From Apoda limacodes (taxonomy: Eukaryota; Arthropoda; Insecta; Lepidoptera; Limacodidae): DNA of 64,000 nucleotides. This document shows, one piece after another, positions 11,041 to 23,110 of this stretch (its first letter is position 1; every line of letters begins with the position of its first letter). A program made the translations under genes and the position numbers. A model generated the notes under the pieces. It was not told where the DNA came from, made no database searches, and saw only the letters and a list, made by a program, of their open reading frames with translations. Location of the stretch: the NCBI GenBank assembly GCA_946406115.1, contig OX291544.1:32629521-32693520 (forward strand), given 5' to 3'.

Positions 11041-12200
11041 AAATATGGAAAAATCAAGTGCTGGGGAAGCATATGCCTCTAATGAACACACAAATCAATT
11101 TTTCGATAATTATGAAGACGTAATTCGGAGATATAATTTCAACCCAGCTTAAATTTACAATTATTCGAATAGGTACCCCATGCCCAAAAAAACCAAAATT
11201 TTACTAATAATGGACAATCACGAATCTCATATATCCATAGAGGCTATAGAATATGCTCGTAAGAATGGAATTATATTTTTGTCGTTACATCCACATACTT
11301 CCATCGAATGCAACTCCTTGACGTTGTTTTACTTGGTCCATTTAAGTCAAAGTGTAAAACCGCTTTCGATGAGTGGCATCTTAATCATCCGGGAAAACAA
11401 TTTTTATTTATGGTATTAACACTTAAACAGGATTATTAGAATTATTCACTTATTGAAAGAATTATTGATAGCATCAGGCGTTACTTTGCGGAAATTATTT
11501 TTTAGTCACAGGCAAATAACACTTTATTGGAACCCTGCAGCTATGTTGTTTGCGGTGAATAATTCTGATAAAATATTATTATCTTGCAAATCCGCTAAAA
11601 ACAATTCAGTAGCATTCACGTGCAGAAGTACACCATCCACATGTGTAGGACTCTATACATCCACACTCTTAAGTGTTATTTGTCTGTGACTAAAAAATAG
11701 AAAGAAGAATGCACCACTACGTCAATCTCCAGCACTACTTCGACTTCATCACAAAGCACGAGTTAGTTGTGTCAAGCTAGTACTTCTATCGTTTCGCCTG
11801 AAAGAATTCGTCCTTATCTTAAGGCTCGAAAAAGGAATCATTCAAATAGAGGAAGACAATTAAAAAAGGAAAGGGCAGAACGAAGGAAAAATATTCTTTA
11901 AGTAGCGATAATAGTAAAGAAAATTATATATTAAGGTCTTCAGATGAAGAACTATCGGACGATGAGACACATTTGCTATTAGACGATCCCGAGGATAAAG
12001 ATTTGCACCTACAATCAAAAAAGTTTGCAGTGGTAATATTAAAGACGGTGGATTATGTGTTGGTGACATTTGAGAAGAAGAAATACGTTGCTTATTATGT
12101 AGCTAAAGTTATAAGCTCTTACAGTTCACTAGAGTTTAAAGTTCTTTATTTAAGGAAAAAACCTAGTCTCTGCATTTTTTTTTTCGTAGCATTGCTGACA
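11041..12200 (+). pseudogene. Pogo/Tigger-type DDE transposase relic
   Basis: Reading the plus strand, 11050-11150 encodes an NxFxNYEDVIRRYNFNPA-like segment. After a large internal deletion and a stop, 11180 onward gives KTKILLIMDNHESHISIEAI, the stretch around the second catalytic Asp of pogo-like DDE transposases. Near 11300 the frame shifts and the continuation HRMQLLDVVLLGPFKSKCKT lies in another frame. A 270-bp insertion (11430-11700) interrupts it. From 11700 a Ser/Thr-rich linker, the typical SPERIRPYLKA element and a charged C-terminal tail (SSDEELSDDETHLLLDD, then FEKKKYVAYYVAKVI) follow across a stop and one frameshift. The first catalytic Asp and the DNA-binding domain are absent. 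It is clearly inactive. Confidence 0.8.
11472..11660 (+). repeat. Direct repeat R, right copy, inside the transposase relic
   Basis: It matches 10673-10790 across about 110 positions but is longer, adding AGTCACAGGCAAATAACACT and the following 50 bases. It sits between the DDE segment and the C-terminal tail of the pogo relic. Confidence 0.8.
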
Positions 12201-15200
12201 AGCTCAGTGTTTCCATAGATAACATTGTAAGAAGCTACTACTGTGGGTACTAAGAGGTCAATGTCATTATTTGAGTTTGTTGAAAATCTTACAATGTATA
12301 AACTCAATTAAATTCTATATGTATCTGAAAAAATATATCATTTGTTTACCTAGTATGAAAGTACCCTACACACTGTATGAATCTATACGTGTTAAGACAA
12401 ATCATATTAGCCTAAATTTGATAGGGTTACTTCATTTCGTGGCTGAGTTCCTATGGCCACATTCAGGCTCCATCATCAGATCAGCTCCAAAAGTTATATA
12501 AGTATACCGAGAGCAAATCACTGCTTTCAGTTAACGCTCGAAACGTACCATCATACTTAATTACTCCGATACAGTTAGAAGGTTCTAATAGTATTTCGGT
12601 AGACCGTGTAACTATTCGCATAGTAAGGTGCGCCACCTTAGGGGTGACAGGATGCAAAACTCCCCTATGGCAGAGCTAACAAACACTGTAAGCTAAAGAA
12701 CAGTTAACTAGTCGCTTTGCATTACAAGCTAACTGCATACAGTCTATATATACCTATATCATAAAATCGGGCTAGTTATAGTTTCTCTGTCTCGACCGTT
12801 GTATATGCCTCTCTCTATAGGAAGAAAATTTAGGCTATATAGTTCACTGCGCTGACCCAGTGCGGATTGGCGGTCATTGCCCAGGTAGTGGTTACGCGGC
12901 TGTCAGGGTATAAAAACTGCTTTAGGACAGACGGCTTAACGTACACTCCGTGGCACGGATAAGCTCAAAAAATGTGCCACTATCTGTCACCCATTCAATG
13001 ACAGACCAAGTTCGACGTTGCTTAACTTGGTATATCGTTTCCCATAAACAATATTAACTAACGCTATGGGGTCGCAAGCTCCTTCAGATATAACGTATGA
13101 AATATAAATTTGTTGTAAATTAAATATAACCGAAACAAACTTTATTACAGTGCATATATTTTTGATATATTTGTAGTACAGCTTGATAAAGAGTAGGTAC
13201 TCAAATTATCTAAGGCAAAAATTGTGTTGAAGCAATATAGTGCGAAATACAAATCATTGTTAAGGTGTAGCGTAGACAGACACAGAAACACGTCTATAAC
13301 AAAACCTTTCGCATGTTTTAGAAACAAATGTCAGTCCTCTGTCCGAACACAGCGTGGACGTGGACGAGCTTCGTAACCTTTGAAACGCCTTGCTCTGCGC
13401 TCACCGACTCGCGTCAAACAGGATAAAAACATCGGTCGATACCTATTTTAAATACATGTTACATTACATAATGTTAAATTTACGGGAATCTTGCTCTAAA
13501 TTGTAACCAAATTACTACATAATAGTTATGCTTAAAAACATACTTCATGTGCTTAAGTAAAAGCACAGATGAAATACAAGTACCTAACTGCAATAATCTA
13601 TCGTATTAAAACAAAAATATATATATAGATTGTATATATGTATGTATGTATAACGTGAAGGTTTTTGTTCCTCACGGGGCCAAAGGGGCACATACCCACA
13701 TTATAAAGTGAGGGGCGGCTTGTTTTCATCCACCACTTTAGTCCTGCGTGACCGGTGCGCGGTCGAAAGCACATAGTCGCAAGTGTCGCAACACGGCTTC
13801 TGATAGCAGTATAGAGTACTACTGAAGTGGAATTATATATGTCCCATAAGTCATAAGTACCAGTTTTATAGAAGTAAGCGATAAATTGGAAGCTGGTCTA
13901 AATTATACTCCCCTTAACCAAATTCTAGACAAACTGTAAGTAGGTAAGTCAGGTTTGGAGACATTGTCCAATCAAAATAATCTTTGAAGTTAAGAGGAAA
14001 CCAAAATATATTGTAACATCGAATTCCACGCGGAAATTTAGGTACCTCGAAACCTGAAAACTTGATAGTTGTAGGTACTTGTGACCTTCGATTTCAAATG
14101 TAAATGTTTCACTAACAAGTTTTCTTGTCTTAAATTATGCATGCATATAAGTAGGTAGGTAAACCAGTGTAAATTAATGTATACGTTTCCTACATCTGGT
14201 TTTTATTTTAAAAAGTTCAGCTGAATCTATCCACTTGTCCCTCACTGGTTACAGCCCAGAAACAAAGAATAAGCAAAGAAAATTCAAAATTTAGGCTGTT
14301 TTAGCCAGTTAAGGTAAAATCACGTCTTAGCTTCATATTGTACGTAAGTCACTTGATTTCTGTCCAATTAGTCGTGTGTCCAAGAAATATATAACAAATA
14401 ATGCAGAATTATTAGAAAACGAGACATATCTTTGACTTAAAGTGTTTTTATTTGTTGTGTTTCCGTTCAAAATAATGTAAAATATTAAGTACATCGGAAC
14501 GGATAAACAGTAATAAATCACAATCATTGGCAAAGTGCTTTAAATACCTCACATATTCTAAATTATACTTAAATAAAATAAATGAGGGGCGAATGCCCTC
14601 GGCACTATAAACTTCGAAACCAACATATTCTGACCTCCAATCTGTTTCACATCTTCAAAATTATTAAGCAAATAAAGACCAAATATTGATGGTTAGTGAC
14701 TGTTGCTCGAGGTTGTAGGTCACTTTAATGGTCCTTACAATTTCGATACAAGTTTATCGACAAATAAACCATTTATATTTGTACATATTCTGTTGTGATT
14801 ACGACAAAGTAATAAATGAATTACCTATATGAGTGTATGTGGTTGTATGTCTGTATATAACTTGCGCAAGTGCACATGTTGGCGCACTTAATTTGATTTA
14901 TCATTAAGTATTCAATAAGTCGTCATATAAAAGTTGCACATATGACGGCTCAAAGCTAATGTTATATAGAAATGTTGAAATGGTTATGATTAAAATAATT
15001 GGAGCTTATATTTCGTGCAATCTTCTTTCATGTTAATAATATTTTTATAATTTTTTAAAATGTAACAATGAATTAAATAAAATAACAATATAAACCAGAC
15101 CCATTTAGCCATTCCAGGTTTCTGTGATATAATTAGGTGATCGGCACTTTAATTTAATTAGTTCTATTTTATAAAAGCTTTACTATTGCATTAAGTAATG

Positions 15201-16015
15201 CACCTAGAATCAGGTATGATTATTTCACTCTGCTAAAGGTCAGATGGAAGAAAACCGTTTAGGTATTTAGTACGTGGTTGCATGACAAAATTTGTCTAAC
15301 GACGAGTTTTCAATCTTATATATTATAATAGTACCTACAGACATTTTGAACTGTTGCGTTTTTGAAATATCTAACATAAAAGTCTAACAAGTTAAAAGCT
15401 TGAAATTTGGATATTTTAAAATTTCCACAGGTTAACGTTATTATAATGCATGCGCATAATATTCGACACAAATGACGAAAGCTAAAAGACATTTTACCTA
15501 TATTTACTGTAAATTAATGGCATTTGACTTTAAAACAAAGAAAATAAACTCAATGCCATTAATATGTCTACTTGTGTACCTTACTACTAACTACTTCTAA
15601 CCTACAGGATTTTTTATGATTCACTAATTTTCTTATTTTATAGGAATTTTAATTTTTAGTTTTCTTTTGTAATATAAATATAACCTCTTTTTTTTACTTG
15701 CACAACTAAACATATTTCAGTTGTCGTCTGAAGGCATAATATGTTGTTCTAAAATTTTATGTAGAATAGATTTCTTTTACTCATCATATCATTTTTTAGG
15801 TTGCAGATTCTTTGCGTTTCAATTTTTATAACACATTTAAGCTAATTGATGACTTACAATATTGTAACATTTTGTTATTATGTTATGTACCTCCAGCAAA
15901 CATTATTTGACCCTCGGAAAAAAGGAATTACAGGTGATGTAGAATAGTTCATCTAACTACGGCCGAAAGCTTTGAGTATTTAACCCTCTAAGGTCGAAAG
16001 TAATTTGATTGTTTT
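12201..16015. other. No gene recognised
   Basis: Mostly AT-rich. A moderately GC-rich patch at 12840-13060 and another at 13340-13440 have no open frame with splice support. A short AT run is at 13617-13660. The sequence GAGGGGCGAATGCCCTC at 14584-14600 can form a small hairpin. Confidence 0.5.
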
Positions 16016-16020
16016 TATAC

Positions 16021-16135
16021 TAGATTCTGCTAGCGGCACCGCTCGCATAAAATTCGGTAATCGACGTGGAATTTCTACGTCAAATCCTTAATAAAGTTTG
16101 CTATAGCTGTAGCTACCCAAGTAACATTTAAGTTA
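16021..16135 (+). repeat. 5' part of the LINE-type tail family
   Basis: TCTGCTAGCGGCACCGCTCG, then AAAGTTTGCTATAGCTGTAG. It corresponds to the start of the family seen complete on the minus strand at 43905-44145. Confidence 0.65.
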
Positions 16136-16218
16136 GGAAAAGCTGTAGTAGACCTTTTTTCGGTTCTGCTTAAATATTAAAAAGTTAGCGTATAATTTAT
16201 AAGAGAGTTATAGAGTGT

Positions 16219-16316
16219 AATAACACCTTTATATCTTCGATTTTGGAGCAAAATTTGGCAGGTAAAGCTCTATATAACCTTTAGTCGAAGTGTATAAGAG
16301 GTGTTATAAAATCGCC
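16219..16316. repeat. Inverted repeat, 23-24 bp arms
   Basis: The left arm TAATAACACCTTTATATCTT (CGA) at 16219-16241 pairs imperfectly with TCGAAGTGTATAAGAGGTGT (TATA) at 16293-16316. The loop is about 50 bases. It is probably a small fold-back repeat. Confidence 0.65.
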
Positions 16317-16319
16317 AGT

Positions 16320-17639
16320 TTTCCGCTCGAACCTTTATTGCACCTTTATAATGCACTTTATTGTTTTTTTTTATTATATATCAAATATCTATAACGCTGT
16401 CAAATAGAACTTGGATCCGTATTTTGATATTTTATTACTCATTTGTAGCGTTTTCGGGATTAAAAGTAGATAGTAAAAACTTCTAAAGTCATAAAATTAC
16501 ATTGCAACTTTTTCATCACGAAACGTAAGTTTTGTTGATTAGCAGTGTTCTAGAAGTGTAATACTAATTATTAGTGCGCTTGCAAGTTTAATGTGATTGT
16601 GTATCATGTTTCTCGTCTCAATTTTGACGTGCCTTAGAAAAAATATGATTTTAAGGAAAAAAAGTAAAACAACTTAAAGTACTAATAACCTAAAACAGTT
16701 TTTAGACATTCAATTTCAAATGTTGGTCAGTTTTAGTGATTGTATTCATAAACTATGTAGAATAATTCAGAAAATTTAGGTCCCACGTTATTTAAAAGTG
16801 ATTTTCATTATATTAAATATTATTTTTTTTGACGATTGAAAATGGAGATATTTGTCTTAAAGGTACAGACTTTTCTTAAATCTATTACGACACTTGAAGA
16901 ACTACAACGCCGGTAGTCAGAAAATTATGCGATCTTTGGTTGACATAAGAGAGAAACTACGCACTTAGCGAAGACATCTACCTGCAGTGGACAGTAAAAA
17001 ACCGGCTTTAGCTTTACCTATATATCTTAACATTAGGGTTCTTTACGAAGTAGTGAAGTCCCAAATTTTAGCTCAGTTCGATTAATGATTTCATAATGTA
17101 AGATAAGATTTTAAACAAAAACAGTGTTAGAAACATTAAATGGTGTCATTAAAAACATACTTGTTTATCTTACACCATAACCCTTGTATCAGTATCGTAC
17201 AAAACTGCTATAGCTATTTAACCCATCATTGTCTTTCGTATTACAGGCGTCAGCTGTATGTAATAGTTATACAACGCATGTAGTGTTTGGTGTTACTACA
17301 CTCTTAATTAACTCCCTTCCAGAACCAATGACGTTAATGAAGTTGAACAACAGCCTTATGATATATAAGCAACTCTAATATAGCAGATTTATAGCAACAA
17401 GAATTAGATCTTCAAACAGCTTTTGACGCTGCAGGCCGAAACAAGCTTTAACGTCGTAAGTATATAAGCGGCCGCTGCTGTTACACTAACTGGAAAGAAT
17501 ATTCAACTTCTTTATTACAGTTCTAATACAACCTATAGAGCTAAACTTATTTCATAAGTGAACTGTATCACTTTTAGTGACAACCGAATCCATTGTAAAT
17601 CAATAATAGTACTCTAAGCTTCAAAATCACCTGAAACAC
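16320..17639. other. No gene recognised
   Basis: AT-rich sequence with no supported exon, RNA or repeat boundary. Confidence 0.5.
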
Positions 17640-17845
17640 ACGTTAAATTGTTTGTTGGTAATAGCTCGTTTAAGCTCGGTTAAAGTTATTCCCACAGGAA
17701 CTTTTGAATTTTTCGGGATAAAAACTATCCTATGTCCTTTCCCGGGACACAAACTATCTCCATACCAAATTTCATCTTTATCGGCTCAGCGGTTTAAGCG
17801 TGAAGAGGTAACAGACAGAGTTTCTTTCGCATTTATAATATAAAT
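17640..17845 (+). repeat. LINE-type 3' tail copy, best preserved
   Basis: TATTCCCACAGGAACTTTTG, TCCTTTCCCGGGACACAAAC, TATCTCCATACCAAATTTCA, GCGGTTTAAGCGTGAAGAGG, then TTCGCATTTATAATATAAAT. The 63-codon open frame here is incidental. Confidence 0.8.
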
Positions 17846-18003
17846 ATGTATACATAGTTTTAAAAATTGAATTTAAAAACGTATCTTAGCGACTCGGCGC
17901 TGTTAATACTTTATTATATTAACAAAAAGTGTGAAGAAAATCTTTAAAACCTGAAAATTTTGACGTATAGAACAATGATGCTGAACAGTTTGACCCAGTT
18001 GAT

Positions 18004-18070
18004 GAAGACACGTACACACAAAGACACGTCCACACAAAGTCACGTACACACAAAGACATGTACACACAAA
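18004..18070 (+). repeat. 16-bp tandem array, four units
   Basis: Four near copies of GACACGTACACACAAA, with single-base differences. Confidence 0.85.
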
Positions 18071-18373
18071 TCAAATGGTACTTGCACGTGGGTAGAATTT
18101 TTGCGACCAACATTTAGTAGGCGCAGAATCACTTACTTTGGCACATACTCTACTACTCTTCCACTCCTCCAGCGTTACTCTTACCACAGTTTATATAGTA
18201 TAACTATTACAGCTCACATTTATTTTTAAATCGCTTACAAAGCTATGATTTACATTTTTACAAATGCAATGTGATGAGTCAGAAATTTTGGTGCATGAAT
18301 ATTTATGTTGATACCTGTTGCAACTTCCTGAACCCTTGACACTCGGGATTGATAAATGTTATATTACTTCTAA

Positions 18374-18447
18374 GGGTCGGCTCATACCGAGACGCGACGC
18401 GACAAAACGCGACGTGAAGAGGCTTGAAGAGGCGCCGCGCGACGTTT
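18374..18447 (+). repeat. Module M, outer copy
   Basis: GGGTCGGCTCATACCGAGAC followed by GCGACGCGAC repeats and CGCCGCGCGACGTT. The same module in the same orientation occurs at 24115-24214. Each copy immediately precedes one arm of the large inverted repeat. Confidence 0.75.
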
Positions 18448-18820
18448 GTTTTTTGCTCTATCGTAACATCAGTAATACATTACAAGTTTCAAACTTAACG
18501 TGATTATATGATTATAATAAGCTCTAAAGTATAACAACAAATTATAAAAGGCGGCCAAGTGTTAGATGTGCTTGAGCCATTACTATCTTAAATAACTGTA
18601 TCAGCGCCATCGAGCGATTTTTAAGAGAAACAGTAACACATTTGTTTGCTGGAAACTATATTCAAATTTGAGCAACGTCAGGCTTAGTTAGTCTTAGGGT
18701 GGGTGACCACTTAGCAGCACACTTTTTATTTTTGTTTGTGTTCGTAAATTACGTACATGGTGGTATGGAACCCATGGTGCGCGAGTTCGACTCGCACTTA
18801 AACGATTTTTTAAGTACCGA
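18448..18820 (+). repeat. GTTCCGTACC-family element with 5S-like module, copy 1
   Basis: It lacks the 5' end. It holds GCTCTATCGTAACATCAGTA, then at 18668-18722 a block (TTGAGCAACGTCAGGCTTAG ... GGGTGGGTGACCACTTAGCA) resembling the 3' half of insect 5S rRNA, then the end motif GTGCGCGAGTTCGACTCGCA. Confidence 0.75.
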
Positions 18821-18962
18821 TAAAATCTCACCAGAAGCGTCACTACTTAACACACTAGAAGTAAATTTATACTTAATTAGTAAACAACATTATTAGAATA
18901 TACTGATTTGCTCTATATAACATATCTTAATATTTTTACTGACGTAACTATTTAGATATTAT

Positions 18963-19503
18963 AAAAAAACATTTAAAAACAACACTTATAAAAAAACTGG
19001 TTGCCTGTAAAGTCGGTATACGGGCGAAAGTTTTACGTGACAACTTGTGCCTTTCACTTTTTATGTCTGTCTCTCTCGCTCTTAGGCGGGCTAACCATGC
19101 CGCGTGCCTCTCACTCGCTCTCATTGTGAGCGCATAACGTGAGCGGAGCGTAACGCAGTTTCTTGAAGTGTCACCCGGCAAACCAATTTATAAGACGTTG
19201 TCACGTCAAAAATAAAATAAGGCCGCCTACATCACGGAGCAAAATAGCGTAGGTATGCTATTGTATTGCTGTACGTTAGTTGAAAAGTGCCCACGCTTTG
19301 TTCCGTGAAGTATGGGGGCTTATTTTATATTTTATAGGCGTTAGAAATGTTTTTTCCAATATTTTGTTATTTTATACTTTTTAGTCCAGATTATTATTGT
19401 ATTGTATTGTAGTATAGTTTTGAGCTTCCCTGAAAATTTGAACGTTCTAGCAAGTCGGTAAGTGATCGAAATTACGATCGCAAGATTTGACCCAAACAAA
19501 CAA
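18963..19503. mobile_element. MITE-like insertion into the left arm
   Basis: This segment is absent from the other arm, where GATATTAT runs directly into GGGTGAAAC. Its core (18990-19210) contains ACTGGTTGCCTGTAAAGTCG, ACGGGCGAAAGTTTTACGTG and GGTTTGCCGGGTGACACTTC (minus sense). It recurs inverted at 52013-52215. It has no transposase. Confidence 0.75.
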
Positions 19504-19942
19504 ATGGGTGAAACTAATATAAGCGTTGTAAAATAAAAAAAGTTTGTAACAGATGCTTTGTATTGCTTAAATTATACAAGATACAAAAACTGCAGAGATA
19601 CCTTCTTCTGTTGTGGATGCAAGCCGCGGAGTACTTATTTTAAAAATCGATAAAATTATGTCAATTAGGTCTCTGGGAAATGGAAACGGGAAAAAGATTT
19701 AGCAAAACTAAGACACAAGTTTACGCGTTTACTGTTAAGAAAACCCCATCCATTGTGGTTTCTATCCCTTAATCCCGTATACAACCCTTATCATCTTTAG
19801 AAGCATTGGAATCCTTGATGTTAGACATCTCAAAATTTTGATTTTAACGTTTATATTAACAGCTTAGTAACTAGATGGATGTAACAACTAAATTCTGAAA
19901 TATCGAGTTTGTTTTTTAATATAAATTTATTATGCGCTCACG

Positions 19943-20475
19943 TTGATTTGTTCTAAAAGGCGAACAAGACAAGGGACCGAAGCCCTTGTCTGTCTTGCTC
20001 ACCTGCACATGCTAATAGCTGGGTTTTATACTATCACATGCGGTGGCCGTGTAACTCGTCCCCCCGATCGACCCGGTCACGGTCGTAAAACTATTGTTAG
20101 GCGGCCTCGGCACGTACTAACGTCCCCAGATGACGATCTCGCTGTCCAGATAGCGAAATTAGTCTCTTCGACCTCCCCGAATAGGGCCTCCCTCCAAACA
20201 CGACGCCGACGTCCCCGGGTTCGTCGGCGCCCACAAGGATACACTAGGTATCAAAGAGTGCCGGGGCGCTTCTCGCTCCCACTCAATCGCAACCGTACCC
20301 GCGTAACGGGGAACTCCCCTCCTGGCAGTGACTCACCTTCGGGTTCGAGACTCACGCCGGTCGAAGGGACGCCCCGGAGAGCGACAACCCAAGCCGAAGC
20401 TTCCCCCGCGGGGAGCCCTTGAGCGTTGGGCGCTATATGGGCTGAGGCTCCTTCAGAGTCTCGCCCCAAAAGTCC
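19943..20475 (+). other. GC-rich block with a long open frame
   Basis: A sharp rise in GC against the surroundings. One plus frame is open for 159 codons and is rich in Arg, Pro, Ser and Thr, with runs such as RRRRPRVRRRPQG. No domain is recognised. A minus-strand frame (20251-20469) is also open, as expected for GC-rich DNA. It directly precedes the RT-bearing segment, so it may be the 5' region or ORF1 remnant of that retroelement or a second nested element. No zinc-knuckle (CCHC) motif is visible, which argues against a normal ORF1 protein. Confidence 0.45.
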
Positions 20476-20489
20476 GGTGAAGCAGTAAT

Positions 20490-22992
20490 GGCTGCAACAG
20501 CCAACTGCATAGTCAGCTCAGTTCTTTTGAGAAATATTTTACTGAAATGCCTACAATTACAACTAATGCATTAAATTCCTCTCCATTAGAATCAGAGTTA
20601 CTTTTAAAATGTAATGTAAATAAATGCAAGGCTATATTTAAATTTGAGCATGTTACATCTGAAGACATCATAAAGACATTTACATTACTAACTCAGAAAA
20701 AAACTCGTGACTTATGGGGTATATCAGTCAAAGTCCTTAGCGGAATTATTGATATTATAGCACCAATCTTAGCCATAATATTTAATAAGTGTGTTGACGA
20801 AGGGATATTCCCAGACTTAATGAAATAAAGTAAAATAATACCACTTTTAAAAGTGGAAGTAAAGATGATCCTAATAATTTTAGACCTATCTCTATACTGC
20901 CTGCCTTAAGCAAAATTTTTGAAAAAATTATGTTCAATCAGATGCTTAAACATTTTAACTTAAATGGATTACTTCATCCTCAACAGTTTGGTTTTACAAA
21001 AGGGCGTTCCACAACTGACGCAGGTGTTGCCCTTATACAGCATATATTTGCTGCTTGGGAACAGTCACAAAATGCTATTGGTATCTTCTGTGATCTATCA
21101 AAGGCATTCGACTGCGTGCAACATGAAACTCTTATACGGAAACTGAGTCATTATGATATTGCAGATTTGGCTCTTGAGCTTATCCGCTCATATTTGAGTA
21201 GTAGAATGCAGAAGGTTCAAATCAATGAAGTAAAATCCAATGGCTCTGAAGTAAAATTAGGAGTTCCTCAAGGTTCTATTTTAGGTCCTTTTCTATTTTT
21301 AATTTACATAAATGACTTGCCTTTCTTTGTGGAGAAGCTATGCAAGATTGTACTATTTGCTGATGACACATCTCTTTTATTTAAAGTTGACAGAAATAAA
21401 ACTAATTTTGATGACGTAAGTAGTGCGCTTTCACAGGTTCTTCATTGGTTTACGGCAAATAATTTACTTCTTAATGCGAAAAAGACTAAGTGTTTAAAAT
21501 TTATGATGCCAAATGTCAGAAACATAAGTACAAAATTATCCCTAAACGGAGAAGAAATAGAACTATTAGACTCAACAGTGTTTCTAGGTATTACATTAGA
21601 CAATAGGCTGCAGTGGAACCCTCACATTTCAGTTCTTGTCGGAAAACTCAGTTCAGCTGCCTATGCAGTTAGGAAAGTTAGGCAGCTTACAGATGTTGAC
21701 ACTGCTCGCTTGGTCTACTTTAGCTATTTCCATTCCGTCATGTCTTATGGCATTTTGCTTTGGGGTAAGGCAGCTGATATTAATACAGTCTTTATTTTGC
21801 AAAAGAGAGCAGTACGGTCAATTTATAAATTAGGACCTCGAATTTCTCTTAGGGAACTATTTAGGGAAATTGATATTTTAACTGTTCCTTGCCAATATAT
21901 CTTTGCTTGTATAATGTATGTACGCCAAAATTTTCACTTATTTGCTAAAAATAGTGACCTCCACAGTGTTAATACAAGGAATAAGGATAAATTGGTAGTT
22001 CCAAAATGTCGTCTTCAGAAGGTACATAGCTCTTTCGCAATACAAAGTATATTTTTCTACAATAAAATTCCAGAACATGTGGTTAATTTACCCTAAAATA
22101 AATTTAAAATATATGTCAAAGATAGTTTAATGAAAAAAAGCTATTACAAAGTAGATGAATACATAAATGATAAAAATGCTTGGAAAAATTAGAACTTAAT
22201 TGATTTGTATTGGGGCATTTGAAATATTTTTTTTTTAAATTAAAACATTGTATATTATGTTATTACCTAGTGTAAGGCAATATGGTATTTTTATATGATG
22301 TATAAAAGTTTATTGCCGTTGCTTCTCGGTAGTAAAGCATTACGAACCTTCCAGTCTTCTTCTCTTATATTTTGTTCCTTTACTACACACATTGTAACTA
22401 GTACAATCAAGGTTTTATTGGAGTTGCTTGAGTGTGTCATGCTCTCTCAAAGTGTCTCTGCGGTGGTGGCGTGTGTGTTGGGTCGTAACGTTCCCTAAAA
22501 CATGGTTGAGCGAAGCGATGGCTGATTCATGTGTCATACTCGTGAACGGGTGCCGCCTGTGGAGGCTGGTCTGCTCTTGCAAACTTGTTTGTATTCTTAG
22601 TATTTAGTCTTACTTTTTTGTTTTGTTTATTAATACTGTAAGACATTGATTATTCCTTAGTGATGAATACATAAACTGTCTTTTGTTTATATTAGATACT
22701 TTTTTATGTTGTGCTTGTGCTTTATATTTCATGTTTTTTTATGTTTGTAATGGAAAGTGTCCTTTTATGATAGGGAGGACATTTTCCAATATTTTAATTG
22801 GACGCTGTAAGAGAAAGGGAGAAAAGAAATGCCCTTGCTGAGTTTCTTGCCGGTTCTTCTCAGTACAAGGTCTCCCGCCCTGTAGACTTACGAACCGATG
22901 GCGTAGTGACATTCATAAGTGCTCAATTATTGTAGCCTAAACTGAATAAATTAAATTGAATTTAAATTTGAATTTGAAAAAAAAAAAAAAAA
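20490..22992 (+). mobile_element. Jockey/CR1-like non-LTR retrotransposon, inactive
   Basis: It contains a reverse transcriptase region, about 800 bases of 3' UTR with the motif GAGTTTCTTGCCGGTTCTTC, a TGAATAAATT signal, TTGAATTTAAATTTGAATTTG-like repeats, and a terminal poly-A (22978-22992). The endonuclease domain is missing, so the copy is 5' truncated or was replaced by the GC-rich block. A small piece of the same family lies at 30425-30510, and a 3'-UTR scrap lies near 34118-34165. Confidence 0.85.
20547..22192 (+). pseudogene. Reverse transcriptase of a non-LTR element, broken
   Basis: A reverse transcriptase would copy element RNA into DNA at a nicked target. The 5' piece (20547-20828) ends at a stop. 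Just beyond, near 20847, one base is missing, which shifts the frame into the main 388-codon stretch (20930-22096). That stretch carries FTKGRSTTDA (residues 22-31), IFCDLSKAFDCV (motif A with catalytic Asp), GVPQGSILGPFLF (motif B), LFADDTSLL (catalytic FADD at about 143-146) and LGITLD. The C-terminal thumb reads LLWGKA, QKRAVRSIYKLGPR and FYNKIPEHVVNLP, then a TAA (22094-22096). The same frame continues as a plausible tail to TAG at 22190-22192. Two stops and one frameshift make it a pseudogene, although the catalytic core is intact. Confidence 0.9.
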
Positions 22993-23110
22993 GGCCGTGT
23001 AAGTACTGTAATGTTTAAGTCAGGGTATCGATCCTTGACAGAGCGAAGCACATTACACCTTACACATTACATTTAAATTAATTATTTTTAAAAGATAAAA
23101 ATAAAAGCGA

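Larger units (their letters stand above)
18448..19659 (+). repeat. Large palindrome, left arm, outer half
   Basis: 18448-18962 and 19504-19659 are near-identical to the reverse complement of 26045-25290. Diagnostic shared stretches include AAGGCGGCCAAGTGTTAGAT, ACCGATAAAATCTCACCAGA and TGTGGATGCAAGCCGCGGAG. The two halves are separated by a 0.54 kb insertion at 18963-19503. The frame at 18699-18896 has a near-identical twin in the other arm. It starts inside the 5S-like module of a repeat, so I do not treat it as a gene. Confidence 0.9.
19660..23110 (+). mobile_element. 3.45 kb insertion into the left arm
   Basis: The other arm reads straight through this point (AAAATTAT joined to TATTAATGTAATCATTGAC), so everything here was added after the palindrome formed. 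It holds about 280 bases of AT-rich DNA, a GC-rich block (19943-20475), a dead non-LTR retrotransposon (from about 20490) with its poly-A at 22978-22992, and about 120 bases of unassigned sequence. Confidence 0.8.

Noticed and set aside
20930..22096. Active reverse transcriptase gene
   Set aside because: Upstream stop and frameshift, a premature stop near the C-terminus and no endonuclease. It is a dead copy despite an intact FADD core.
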